Assembly (NCBI GenBank): GCA_015680685.1
Contig: MNCI01034627.1
Location: forward strand, 771,193 to 835,192
Length of the DNA: 64,000 nt
From: Gnetum montanum
Taxonomy: Eukaryota; Streptophyta; Gnetopsida; Gnetales; Gnetaceae
Direction: 5' to 3'
Notes under the pieces: model-generated
Told to the model about the DNA's origin: nothing
Seen by the model: the letters and a program-made list of their open reading frames with translations, nothing else
Databases searched by the model: none
Made by a program: the position numbers and the translations under genes
Part shown: positions 32,970 through 45,643 of the stretch, piece by piece
How positions within the stretch are numbered: the first letter of the stretch is position 1
Layout of the letters: every line of letters begins with the position of its first letter

Positions 32970-34880
32970 NTAGGGATACCACACTCAACATGGAAAAAAG
33001 GATCCCCAATGTGGAAGAACCATGCAACTTAGATCTAGGCTAATTTAAACCTCAATGAACTATGCATGTCAACTTTTGGGGCTACCGAGGTCAAGACTAG
33101 GGTTTGATGTCAAGTTTTGGTAATTTTGAGTATTTCTAAGTGTTTTTTTGGCTTAACCCCTTTTTTCCATGTTAGGGATGGAGAGCTCAATGTAGAAGAT
33201 TAGGAGAAATCAATTTTTGACCTTTTGGTATCAATTTCTTAAAGTTTGAAGGCTCCAAATGATGTCTGCATGGTCCTAGAGCATGCAAGTCAAATTAATG
33301 TTTTTTTTAAGGTATTTGTGAGTCCAAATTGGTCCCCTCCTTAATTTTCATGCCTAGAAACATGGAGGGGAAAATTCCTAGCATGGATACCCCATAAAAC
33401 TCATATCTAGCCTAGTTTTGACTTCAATTGACCATGCATATTAGCCTTTGGGTCTACCAGGGTTGAAGACCAGGGTTTGGAGTCAGAAGTGGTTATTTTA
33501 GAGGTTTTCCAAGTGGGGTTTGAGCATTCCCCTCTTATTCCATGTTGGGGATAGAATGCTCAGCATGGAAATTGGAGGAAAATAGATTTTCATACTTTTG
33601 TATCATTTTTGATCATGCATGTAGGTCCCTAAGGTTGCTAGTGATGATGGTCCATGCTTAGTGTCAAAATATTGTTATTTTGAGTATTAATGAGTGGTTT
33701 TTGGGCTTCCCCCCTTTTTTCCAAGCTAGGGCTTCCATGCTTAGCATGGAAAATTGGGTGGAAAGCCTTCTGATCTTTTTTTTATCACTTTCAGTCATTC
33801 ATGGAGGCTTCCAAGGTTGTTGGTGTCAACTACTATCTAATGTCAAAATGTGGTAGTTACAAGGGTCATTAGGAAATTTTTGGGCTTCCCCCCTTTTTTC
33901 AAAACTAGGGCTTCCATGCTCAACATGGAAAATTGGGAAAAAAGTTTTTTTGGCCATTTTTGGTTGATTTGGCTATGCATGAGTGCTCATAGGGTTGCTA
34001 GCATTGGCCTTTAGTGCCTAAGGTTAAGATCTTGTTATTTTAGAGGCTTTGAGGAGGTTTTCAGGCTTTCCCCCTTTTTTCCATATTAAGGGTGGAAAGC
34101 TTAGCATGGAAGAGGTCTCCCACATTTAAGAAAGTTAGATCTAGGCCAAATTGATAGTCGATTGACCATGCATGTCAATGTCTAGGGTTTCCAGTGTTGA
34201 CAATCAATGTTGGATGTTAAGATTAGATATTTTGGAGGCTTCTAAGTGCCTCATGAAATCTTCCCCCCTTCTTTGCCCCTGCCCTCCTCCCCACCCCCCT
34301 CTCTCTTCCATGTTAAGCATGGTGGCCCTAACAAGGATGAGAGGGGGATGAAAATCTTGTATCATATTTGACCACTTTTGGAGCTTTCAAAAGCTCTAGA
34401 GTGTTTTGGCAAGGTGTAGGGATCATTGAGCATCAAGAAATGGTCATTAGGTCATCAATTTAGGTCATTTTTTCCTTCCCCCCATTTATCCATGCTAAGG
34501 ATGAGAGGCTCAACATGGAAGAAGCCTTCCTCAATGTGGAAAACACCCAATCCTATACTTTGACTAGGTCTAGTGGGATTTCAAGGTTGCTAGAGATGCT
34601 TAAAGGGGTTCTGGGTCACATGGGATCCACTTTAGGGTCAACCTTATGCTAGATAAGTGTTGGGAGGCAAGAGTTAGTGTTACCCCCCTTCTTCCACATT
34701 GGGCACTATTGTCCTAGTGTGGAAACCCATGGTGTTTAGCCTTGCTTATGTCTTACCCAATTTTGGAAATTTGAGGTTGAAAAAGGCAAGTTTGGGTTGC
34801 CAAAAATAGAAAACTATTTGTAATTGTAATGAATTTGTAAAATAATAGGCATGTTAAAACACTAGACATGGTATTCCCAA
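31740..34880 (-). repeat. About 187-bp satellite with palindromic word in M1
   Basis: Some 15 diverged tandem units. Each has an imperfect palindrome (TTCCATGCTAGGG, about 15 bases, CTTAGCATGGAA) at about 32040, 32220, 32405, 32590, 32770, 32975, 33165, 33350, 33540, 33720, 33897, 34078, 34305, 34490 and 34695. Most also have an ATGCATG word. Open frames inside are accidental. It is homologous to 41990-45135 in M2. Confidence 0.85.
32939..32970. repeat. Poly-C run ending in an undetermined base
   Basis: About 30 C followed by N, just before a satellite palindrome; M2 has only CCCCC at the same place. Similar runs are at 43773-43804, 54057-54072 and 54831-54843, and a second N is at 55086. 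Their true lengths are unsure. Confidence 0.9.
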
Positions 34881-34910
34881 CATGAATTTGTAAAATAATA
34901 GGCATGTAAA

Positions 34911-36183
34911 ATAAGGCTTATGCCTTAGCCAAAAGTGCCAAGTTTTCACTTATTGCTAAAGGCTTCTTTATTAATAGCATGAAAGAATATACCAAAAACA
35001 ATAAAGAGAAACAGCAAGGCTTAAGCATGAGCTAAGTAAAGTTTCATTAGCTAAAACAAATTATTGACCTCTAGTAGAGTATTACAAGCTCTAGATAAGT
35101 TGAATAAGGTTAATTCTTTGGAGCATGGTCAACTCATCATGGATATATATTTTAAAACTTTAATGATGTCCATGGATATAGAGAATTTATGAAGCTACAC
35201 ATATAAGGTTTCATTAGCTGAAAACGATTATTAAATACTAATAAAATCCTACAAGCTTGAGACTTGATTTAGAAAATAACTAGTCCAATAGTGTTGATTT
35301 TTTGCAGCCTAGTAGACTTATCCTAAATATATATTTTGAAGATTTAACAATGTTGGAGCACAATTTGAATATATGAACCCATATGTACCAGATCAAATGG
35401 CTCATGAGATTGAGTGAACCAGTGATTTGCATTGAGGTGAATGATAGTTAAAACCAAAGCCTACAATTCTAAGTGTAATTACACATCAATAGGAAAAAAT
35501 TTTAGATAAAAAAATTTGAACCTTCAACCTCTCATGTGTTAATGCATACCACTATTCCACCTACCTAATTGGGATTGAAATCATTTTCCATTTTATTTAA
35601 ACATGTGTGTTTCAGTCCCACCACTATTAAATACCATCATCCTGATATCCATTCAAGATGCAAATTCTACCATGAGAGTGCAACTTATAAGGTAGAGTTT
35701 AGCTACCTTAACCAATGCATATAGGTGAAAACAATCAAAATAAAAAACATGCTTTTGACTTGGATTTTTGGAGAGGGTCCACCAATCTCAAAATTTATAA
35801 TACTATTTTTCTATTATTTTCTTCAAATTTCTTAAAGTATGAGACACTTTCATATTTTTTTGGTTGAAAGGCTAATTATCAATTGGCTAGATTGTATCAC
35901 TAAATATAAATAATTATCATCATAAAAATTTACACAAGAATATTATTTTTGGCCAAGAGGCTAATTAGCAATTTTCTTAACTTTTTCATAGACAATAAAT
36001 AATTATTATAATAATGACAGCCTAAGAAATTAACTTTTTCATATGAATTATTATAGGTATTGTTCTAACCAATAACCTCTATTGCTGGAAAAAAAACCAA
36101 GGATCCTCAATGTAGCAGTTCCCCAACCCCAAATCCCTAGGGTCTCCATGAGAGAAATGGAATTTAAGGTGCCTTGGCCAATC
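34911..36183. other. AT-rich filler between M1 and M2
   Basis: No gene found. It begins where AATTTGTAAAATAATAGGCA is repeated (34838 and 34885). Diverged tandem duplications are visible: units starting GTTTCATTAGCT at about 35041 and 35209, and units with AGGCTAAT about 80 bp apart at 35870-36000. It may be old flanking DNA or the worn 5' side of M1. Confidence 0.5.
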
Positions 36184-37658
36184 TGGAAAATCAACCAGGG
36201 ACTTATGAGATGCAAAATGTGGGAATATAAATAGATCCAAAATAAATAAATAAAATAAATTTATTTTTTGAACACAAATTTTAAAACTTTATCAAGAAAG
36301 GATAAAGAATAATTTAGAGAAATATGTACAAATGGTGCTTCAATGAGCAAAAAAGGGATTCACTTATGCAAAAGTTCAAAGCCCATTACATTAAAGCTAA
36401 TGTGATCTGCTCCATGATTCGATTGCTAAGACACTTCTGATGCTATAAAACCTTAGTTCACTACTGCAATCTCAGATCTACAAGTTGGGTCACTACTATG
36501 GGTGAGAAAAGTGGAAAATTTGGATACCATATTGCTTCATGCTAAGGTTTGGAAATCCCAGAGGTGCAATGTTGACACTCAAAATCCATAAATCTCAAGG
36601 CTATAATTCTTTCACACTAGGGTTCAAGAGAATGCAAGTATAGGAACTTGTAAGAGCTCTTGAGTAACTAAGAATGCCCAAACTATGGAATTATGCAAAA
36701 TGTTATGTGTATGCCAAAACATTGCTTGATAATGTTGAACTTGCCTGGAATTTCTAAACAAATAATGTTGAACTTGCTTAAAATTCTAGAACCCATACAT
36801 GATGTTTGAGGTTGGCTTTTATAGGTTTGTTTGGCCATGAATGAGGCTGCAAATTAGCTATGATTTGGCTAAAAATTGGTTGTGAAATGGCTGCAAATTT
36901 GCTACAAATCTATTGTACTTTTAGGTGAGATGGGTGCCCAAATTTGGGGGGTTACCATACATAGTAAGTGCTTCCCCCATGGTTATTCCATTTACTATAA
37001 ATAGTAACCAAGCCACACCTTCCACGCTAAGCTCTCCACCATGCTTATTGAAGTGGCTGGTCAACATTGAAGTGCATGAAGTGATGAATTTCTTCTTTTG
37101 TGGCTTCCACACTAGGGGATTGAATTTTCCATGATAGGGATGAAGACTCCATGCTGAGGAAAAATTTCCACACTGAGGGGGAAAATTTTCCAAGTTGGGG
37201 AAAACTTCCATGCTAAGGTGGAAAGTTTCCAAGCTAGGGGAAATTTCCATGCTGTGGGGAAAAAGTTTTCAAGCTATGCATGTGGTCTCCATGTTGCAGT
37301 GGGAAAGTTAACAAAACCCCCACCCTTCCATGCTGAGGGTAGGTAAGATCTACCCCTTTTCATGTGTTTCTAGCATAGAAAAAAGCATACCCCACATAAA
37401 ACACATCAAATTTCCTTTTTGGCATTCGAAAAGGCATTTTAACCCCTCCAAGCCCAAATATAAATATTAGGTAACTTTTTTTCACTTGGGAAATGAGGCT
37501 TCAACCACTTATGAGATATTTTTCAACCCCAAAAGTATGTGAAATTGTCCATTGTGGATTACAATTATCACATTTACAATGAATTTTTGCCTTGGGTTTC
37601 ATGGGGGTGAAAGCTTCATGGTGTAGATTGGCTATAACATGCAAATTGTGGTGTTTCA
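36184..37658 (-). repeat. M2 3' LTR
   Basis: 1,475 bp. Sense strand starts TGAAACACCAC at 37658 and ends TTTTCCA at 36184, giving TG...CA. Purine-rich CAAAGAGAGGCCAT (37659-37672) just outside is the polypurine tract. TATA-like CTATAAAAGCC (minus) is near 36825. U3 at about 37000-37350 is dense in CATGCTGAGG / AAGCTAGGGG words, the family palindrome at about 30-bp spacing. Homologous to 23088-24080 and, inverted, to 52888-54398. Confidence 0.85.
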
Positions 37659-37784
37659 ATGGCCTCTCTTTGTTGGTGCTTTGAGGATTAACCTGAGAGG
37701 CACCGACAAAGAATACAAAACACCACTACGTATTATAACACTACAATGCATATAATTCACATGAGAATTATGCTATCTAGGTCA

Positions 37785-37880
37785 CCAAAGTTGCTAGTTT
37801 AAGGTCGTGATGGACCATGGTACTAGTTTAAGGCCCTGGTAGGCCATGTTGCTAGTTTAAGATTGTAGTGGACCATTGAA
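37785..37880 (-). repeat. Module-boundary array 3 of M2
   Basis: Three units of GCTAGTTTAAGGYC about 33 bp apart, within 30 bases of the integrase stop (37909). Confidence 0.78.
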
Positions 37881-37908
37881 AGCAAGATCACTTGTTGACC
37901 ATCATTAG

Positions 37909-40900
37909 CTACATGTAGTATGGATTTAGATAGAATTGATTGACTAGATTAGCCAACTCATTCCCATTCATGTCGACTATTCTAAATCCTTCATTGCCAT
38001 AGGCTCTGGTAATAAGGAAGGATCCTTCCAATTTTTTCACATAATCACAAATGGACTTGAGGACTAGGTCCCCCTCCTTAATCTTGTGCACGATCAAGTT
38101 ATGGTGATGTTGTTGGTTCTTTCTCTCTTGATAATGCTCAATGTGAGCAAGTGCTTGCATATGCCACTCCTCCACTGAATCCAAGGTTGTTATCTACAAC
38201 TTCTTATTCTACTTGTCCTTAATGAAGTCGGTCAAGGCTACTCAAAGTGATTGCGAGGTAAAATAGCTTTAGCACCATAAATAAGACTATAAGAGGTCAT
38301 GCTAGTTGCCATGTAATAGTTTTCTCTATATGCCCATAGTACATGGATAAGCAGCTCATGCCACTTTCACTTGTTATTTTTGTGCGTCTTCTTAAGCAAG
38401 TTGATGATGGCCTTGTTACCTGCTTCTACTTGTCCATTAGCTTGAGGGTAGTAAGGTGATGATAAAGAATTCTTAATGCCTAGGTTATGAAATGCTTAAT
38501 GCCTAGGTTGTGACAAAAATCCTTTGTTTCTTGGCTGCTAAATTGAGGTCCATTATCTGTAACCATGGTCATGGATATGTCAAAATGAGATACAATGTTA
38601 TCTAGGATAAATTTACAAACTTGTTCAGATGTGGTCTTCCTTAGGAAAATAGCCTCAACCCACTTGGTAAAGTATTCAGTTGTAGTGATGATGAAGCTAT
38701 GTCCTGTGGAAGACTTAAGCATTATTGGTCCAGTGATATCCAACCCCCATTGTTGAAAAAACCATGTTATCTGGGTTGTATGTAACTCAATTGGTGATAC
38801 ATGTATTAAGTTGCTATGTTACTGACATGTATCACATCATTTGACCTTTTGTAGGAAATCATTTTTCATACAGGGCCAATAGTAGCCTAACCGTCTAATC
38901 TTAGTGGCCATGGCTCTTGGTCCAATATGTCCTCCACAAACACCTTGTTAACCTCCTCTAGGACTATTCTAGCTTTGATTTTACAAAAGCATTTTAGTAT
39001 TATTCCATAATAGGATTGTTGACATAATGTGTTATCACATACGATGACATACTACTTTGACCACTTATCTATGGCTTCCTTCCAAGTAGTAGTCAACCCT
39101 TGTGAGGATTCACCATGCATAAGGTAAAATTTGATATCATCATACCACTCCTTGGGAGGAGTAGTATAAACAACAACCACAAAGGTATCCTTAGTGTTCT
39201 ATGTGATGGGAGTAGTGTAGTCCATAATTAAGGTGGAAAACTTGCTAAACACATCTAGCATTACACTAAAGACTAGTGTTGCAATTGCATCAGCTATAGA
39301 ATTTTCATTTTAAGGTATGTGTTGGATATCAACATTTATGAATTGTTGTAATAACTACTTCCCTAAATCATAGTAAGGTTGTAAGTGCTTAGCTTTGCAT
39401 GCATAGACTTTGATTTCTTGGTTAACCATGAGTTGTAAATCACCTTTGATGGCTAGGTGTCTAATTCCTAGGTCACAAGCTACCATTATCCCTCTAATCA
39501 AACCCTCATACTCTACTATGTTGTTGGTACATAGGGACCCAAAACAATAGGCAAAGGATCAGATCTTATCATATGGAAATGTTACAGTGGTAGCAACACT
39601 AGCCCCATCAATGGTTGAAGCTCCGTCAATGTTCATGACTACCTCATAACCCTCAGGAACTTGGCTAACTATGTTAATGTTTTCATTAGGGAACTCAATA
39701 TCTATGGCTACTTAGTCATCAAAAGGTAAAACTATGAGTTACATGGATGTGGCTTGACCTTTTGTTGAGGATTGAGAGATGTAATGGAGGTCAAACTCCA
39801 CAATTATGGCTTTTCATCGAGCTATACAACTACCTTCGTAGATGTTGGTCATTATGGCTGTAAGTATGTTATCCTTGAAAATTACATTAACTTGGCTTCT
39901 AAATAGGTAGTCTCTCCATTGTTTCAAAGAGAAGACTAAGGCTAGACAATACTTCTCCACTTTAGTGTATTAGGTCTCATGGGCAACTAACGTGTGACTA
40001 AGGTAATATACAGGCATTTCTACTTTGTCATCACATTTCTAATAGAATAGAGAGGTAATGGATGTATCAAAGATGATGAGATAAATGTAAAATAGTTTAC
40101 CCTCCTTCAAAGGATAGACTATTAGTAACTGTGTCAACTATTGCTTAAGGTTTTCATATGCCTATTAGCATTGAGCCATCCACTCATAGTGAACTCCTTT
40201 CTTGAGCAAGTGTTGCATGGGTTGTAACTTATCTATAAGCCTAAAGATAAACCTATGAATAAATTGTAATTTTCCTTGTAATCCCCAAAGATATCTAAGA
40301 TTGGTAGGTGCAACTAATTTGGATATGGCCCTAACCTTATTAAGATCTACACATATCCCTGCTTCAAAGACTACAAAGCCAAGCATCTTACTAGTCTTGA
40401 TACTAAAGACACACTTCTTAGGGTTCAACCTAAGTCCATATTTGAGGAATCATTTAAGCACAAGATCTAGTTCATTAGCATGATCATTGACTATCTTAAA
40501 ATTCATGGCTATGTCATCTATGTAATCATTAAGCAAACCTAACATGCAATCACTAAAGATATAGGTCATGGCTCTCTAGTATGTCACTCCATCATTCTTA
40601 AGGCCAAAGGGAATTATGATATAACAACAATTACCCCATGGGGTCATAAAAGTCATGCTAAGTTGGTGCTCTAGGTTGATCCTAATTTTGTTATATCTTG
40701 AAAATCCATCCATAAAGGATAATAAGGCACTTCCAGATGTAGTATCGATAAGTTGATCAATACTAGGCAAAGGGAAGTAATCCTTAATAGTTGCTTTATT
40801 TAGGTCTCAAAAATCAATGCAAATATGGATATCCCCATTTTTCTTAGGGACTACCAATATGTTGGATATCCATTCTATGTAATCAACAACCCTAATGAAA

Positions 40901-41388
40901 CTTAGTTGGTAGAGCTTTGAAATTTCATGGCAAACTACCAAGGCCAAATCAAGTCTAATCTTGCTCACTTTTTACTTAATTGGTCTAATGCTAGGGTCTA
41001 GTATGATGTTGTGCTAAATTAGATGTGGGTTTAGGCCTGGCATATCTTCATATGGCTAGGAAAATGCCTTAATGTTGTTTTGTAAGACTTTGGTAATGTC
41101 TTGGACATATTGAGGCTCTAATGAGGAACTTAGTTTGAGGGTTTTCTCCTCACCACTATGTGTTGTGATGGGAACCTTAACTAGAGAATCTTTGATTATG
41201 TCTCTTGCTTCTAAGTCAAGTCAACTAACTAGGTTTTTAGGTCATTCTAAAGGTTTCTCTATTGACACCATGTAGTCTACAAGACTCTTAGGCTCAAGAC
41301 CTAGGTAATCAAGGTCAATACATCATTTAATATCACCCTGAGGTCCATGTAGACACAAAGGAAAACTAATTTGCTCACAGGTACTCAT
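37909..41388 (-). pseudogene. pol: M2 pol: RT-RNase H-aRNase H-integrase polyprotein (relic)
   Basis: ATG at 41388, stop at 37909, nine bases after a candidate acceptor GACATGTAG|G (41398). Start MSTCEQISFPLCLHGPQG matches M1. RT shows PSIDQLIDT, FMDGFSRYNK, MTPWGNCCY and YIDD (about 40520); then MNPKKCVFSIKT and the RNase H; aRNase H near 39620-39260; integrase core with LDITGP, YFTKWVEAI and TDNGPQF (about 38550); the end is FYLNPYYM. A tandem duplication of about 25 bp near 38467-38514 and a few indels shift frame inside the integrase. Many stops. Confidence 0.9.
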
Positions 41389-41619
41389 ACTTTGATCCTA
41401 CATGTCAACCAAAGCATATTAAGTGGAACCTGGGTAAAAGTGAATAAATAATATTAAATGCCATAAAACACATGCAAATCTAATGTAATCAAGACCATCA
41501 AAATTCATCAATGAGATAAGGTCAATTCGGAAAAGTGTAATAGAGGCAAACAATGATCACAAAAAGGTCAAACAAGGGGAAGTATAAGGCTACAAATGAT
41601 CAATAAATGCCACAATTTT

Positions 41620-41710
41620 GCTAGTTTTAGGCCTTAGTGGGTCATGATGTCAGTTTATAATCTTGGTGGACTATGATGCTAGTTTAAGGCCTTAGTATGC
41701 CATGGTCATA
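41620..41710 (-). repeat. Module-boundary array 2 of M2
   Basis: Three units: GCTAGTTTTAGGCCTTAG, AGTTTATAATCTTGG, GCTAGTTTAAGGCCTTAG, about 35 bp apart, upstream of the RT exon. 41711-41990 is spacer shared with M1. Confidence 0.75.
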
Positions 41711-41989
41711 TCGTGTCAAATTATGGTTAGGAAACATCAAACTCCACTATTCAATACCATTTAAAGGCCAAACAAAGGTAAATAGAGCTGTAATAAGACA
41801 AATAATGAACATATAAGGCTATATAAAGGCCATAGAAGGTTAAGAAGGTAACAAAAGTGAAAAAATAAGTCAACACATTACATAATAAGGCAAAAGTCAA
41901 GTGAAATAGGCTATATATGAAAAACATTTGGCTAATATAGGTCAAAAATGGTCAAGTTTTGCTAGTGTTAGGCCAGAGCATGACATGTT

Positions 41990-43772
41990 TTGAGACTACA
42001 AGGCTATTATATGAGTTTAGGCATCACTTAGGGCTATTTCTAGGCTATTTGGGCAAAACATCAAGTGTTTTAAGGCTTCCATGCTAGGCTTAACATGGAA
42101 ACAGAGACCCTTAGTGTGGAAACCAAGGAAAATAGGATTTGGGGTACTTAGAGGTCCAAAATTTAGGTTCTAGGACCTTCCCAAGGTAGCGCAAGGTCAA
42201 ATCCATCAAATTTAGGTACTCTAGAGGTCTGTTAAGGATAAAAAAACAAGTCTTGAAGCCTTCCCCTTTGTTTCCAAGTTGGCCAGCATGGAAAAGAGGG
42301 GCTTTATCATGGAAACCAAAAATTCAAGCCAAAAATAAGATCAAACATGGTTGAAAAAGCACTTGGGACCCAAATCTAGAACTTGTGCATCTTCCAACTA
42401 TGTTTCAAGGTAATTTGAGGCAATTTTAAATGTCAATAGATCGTGAAATGAATTCCCCCATTTTTTTAATGCTTGGCATAGTATCCTTAGCAAGGAAAAA
42501 TAGGAGGACACTTATTTTATGAATTTAGAGTGATTTTTGTGCACTTTGACAAGGTTTCTAGGCCCATGAGGTTATAAACTTCAATTTTGAGTTTTTCTAG
42601 CTATTTTAGACATGTTTGAAGGTTATTTAAGGGCACTTAAGGTCTTCCCCACTATTTCCACACTAGGGAAGTTACTCTAGCATGGATGAATGGGGGGAAT
42701 GAATTTTGAAAGTTGAAATAAGATCAGACAAGCAAAATCTTGAGGCTATGAGGTCTTGGGCTTCTCCGGCATAGATCTTTAGCTTCCAGGAGTGTCATCT
42801 TGCCTCCAAAAGTGGAAAAGTAGCTTACCCCCTTGTTTCCATGCTAGGGAAGTTACTCTAGCATGGAAGAAGTAAGAATCCTAGATTTAGACCAATTTCA
42901 ATCATAACTGACCATGCATGTTACCTTCCAGAATTTCTAGGATCAAGGGTTATGGATCCATGTCAAAATTTATCAATTTTGAGCATCCCTAAGTGATGTT
43001 TTGGCTTCCCCCATACTTCCACACTAGGGATTAAGATATCAATGTGTAAATAAGGGGGAATGGAGTTTTGGCCATATGGGATCATTTTTGTAAAGTCTAA
43101 GGGCTCCAACAGCCGCTGCCAAGGTTCTAGAGTGCATGGAAGGTCATTTAATGTCATTTTGAAGTGTTTAGGAGTACCAAACAAGTCCCCCTTTGAGTTT
43201 CCATGCTAGGCATACCACACTTAGTGTGGAAAAAGGGATCCCTAATGTGGAAGAACCATGAAACTCAAACCTAGCCCAATTTTAACCTTAATCAACTATG
43301 CATGTCAGCTTTCAGGGATACCAGGGTTGAGGACTAGGGTTTGGTATCAAGTATTGAGCATTTTGAGTATTTCTAAGTGTTTTTTGAGCTTCCTCCCTTT
43401 TTTCCACATTGGGGATGGAGAGCTCAGCGTGTAACATGAGGGGAAATCAATTTTTAACCTTCTAGTATGAATTTCTTAAAGTTTGAAGGCTCTAAATGAT
43501 GTCAGTAGGGTCCTAAAGTGTATGCAAGTTCAGTTCATGTTTTTTTCAGGTAGGTATGGATCCCAAATGGATCTTCCCATTAATCTTCATGCTAAGCAGC
43601 ATGGAGGGGGAAATTCCTAGCATGGAGACACCATAAAACTCAAATCTAGCCCAATTTTAACTTCAATCAACCATGCATGTTAGCCTTCGACGTTGCCAGG
43701 GTTGAAGACTAGGGTTTGGAGTCAAACTTGATCATTTTATAGGTTTTCCAAAGGGTTTTTGAGCTTCCCAAC

Positions 43773-43804
<32 letters not shown>

Positions 43805-45135
43805 TTTTTCTATGTTGGGGATAGAATGCCTAGTGTGGAAAATTGGGGGGAAATAGATTTTCATACTTTTGCATCATTGTTGGTCATGCATGTAAGTCCC
43901 TATGGTTACTAGTGATGATGGTACATGCCTTGTGTTAGAATTTTGTTGTTTTGAGGGTTGATGAGTAGTTTTCTGGCTTCCCCCATTTTTTACATTCTTA
44001 GCATGCAAAATTTGGGGGAAAGCGTTTTGGTCATTTTTTATCACTTTTGATCATGCATGCAAGCTTCCAAAGTTATTAGTGTCAACTATTAACATCTAAT
44101 GTCAAAATTTGGCTATTACAATGGTCATTAGGTAATTTTTTGGCTTCCCCCACCATCCCCACCCCACCCTTTTTCTAAACTAAGGGTTTCATGCTCAGTG
44201 TGAAAAATTGGTGGAAAAGTGTTTTTGGCCATTTTAGATCAATCTCGCTATGCATGAGTGCTCACATGGTTGCTAGCATTGGCCATTAGTGCCTAAGGTT
44301 AAGATCTTTTAATTTTGGAGGATGTGAGGGGGTTTTCAAGATTTCACTTTTTTCCCATGCTAAGGGTGGAAAGCTTAGCATGGAAGAGGTCTCCCTCATT
44401 GAAGAAAGTCAAATCTAGGTCAAATCAATAGTTGATCAACCATGCATGTCAACCTCTAAGGTTGCCAATGTTGACAATCAATGTTGGGTTTTAAGATTCG
44501 ATAATTTAGAGGCTTCTAAGTGTCTCATGAAATCGCCCCCTTTCTTCCATGCTAGCCATGGTGGCCTTAGCATGGATGAGAGGGGGATGATAGCTTTGTA
44601 TCATATTTGACCATTTTTGGAGCTTTCAAAAGCTCCAAAGTATTCTAGTAGGGTTTAGGGATCACAAGACATTAAAAAATGGTTATTAGGTCATCAATTT
44701 AGGTCATTTTTTACTTTTCCCCCATCTATTGATGCTGAGGGTGAGAGGCTTAGAATGGAAAAATCCTTCCTCAGTGTGGAAAATACCAAATCCTAGATTT
44801 TGACCAGTTTTGACTAGGTTTGATGGGATTTTAAGGCTGTTGGAGATGCTTGGAGGGGTTCTAGGTCACGTGGGGTCCACTTTGGGGTCAAACTTATGCT
44901 AGATGAGTGTTGGGAGGCAAGAGTTAGTGTTACCCCCCTTCTTCCACACTAGGCACTACTGCCCCAGTGTGGAAAGCCATGGTGTTTAGCCTTGCTCATG
45001 TATTATCCACTTTTGGAATCCTGGGGTTGAAAAAGGTAGGTTTGGGTTGCCAAAAATAGAAAACTATTTGTAATTGTATTGAATTTGTAAAATAATAGGC
45101 ATGTTTCCACATTGGGCATGGTATTCCCAGCATGG
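41990..45135 (-). repeat. About 187-bp satellite with palindromic word in M2
   Basis: About 17 diverged units with palindromes at about 42080, 42285, 42470, 42655, 42838, 43015, 43200, 43405, 43590, 43805, 43990, 44170, 44350, 44550, 44730, 44940 and 45108; mean spacing is close to 189 bp. Typical cores are TTTCCATGCTAGGGAAGT and TCTAGCATGGAAG. Many units carry CATGCATG. A C-rich stretch precedes each palindrome, and one has grown to a long poly-C run at 43773. The array ends about 0.5 kb before exon 1 of antisense gene C; 45136-45643 is spacer with no coding sign. Confidence 0.87.
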
Positions 45136-45643
45136 ATGCATGGGGTTAAGGTTGCCATAAGGTTGTAAGGATCAAAATTAGCAAAAATCTCAACATTGAT
45201 GCAAGTTTTGGTTAAGAATGAAGGCATAGGGTGGGGTTCACAATCCAAACATTTAAAATTTTGAAAAGTGAAGTTGTTTCCCATCCAAAACCAATGTGAA
45301 CTAGACTTACCCCCCTTATAGTTCAATGCACTTCTAGTTAAGGTGCACTGAATTCGCAGCTGGAATTTCAAGGTGTGTGTTTAGGTTTTAGATGAGTTTT
45401 ATATATCAAATTTCACAAGTTTTCATCACAATTTTCATTCTACATTAATAGTGCATTGTAGGAGAGCTCTGGTAGAGGTTGCTATGGCAATAAGAACCAA
45501 TTCTCAACATGGAAGTCTCCCATCTTCCTCACAGCCAGTGTGGACCTCTCAACCTTCTTCAATTTTCAGCCATTTCCAACATTGAGCCTACCATGGTGCC
45601 AATGGAATGAGGCTAAAAGAGAAAAAATCCTATAATTCAAAAG

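Larger units (their letters stand above)
23088..34910 (-). mobile_element. M1: Tat/Ogre-like retrotransposon, minus strand, 5' part missing
   Basis: In sense order from the right: satellite spacer, array 2, RT exon, insertion, rest of pol, array 3, LTR. Gag, PR and the antisense gene are absent: homology with M2 stops near 34880, where the M2 satellite ends. CpG is very rare compared with E1/E2, in keeping with long methylation decay. Confidence 0.75.
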
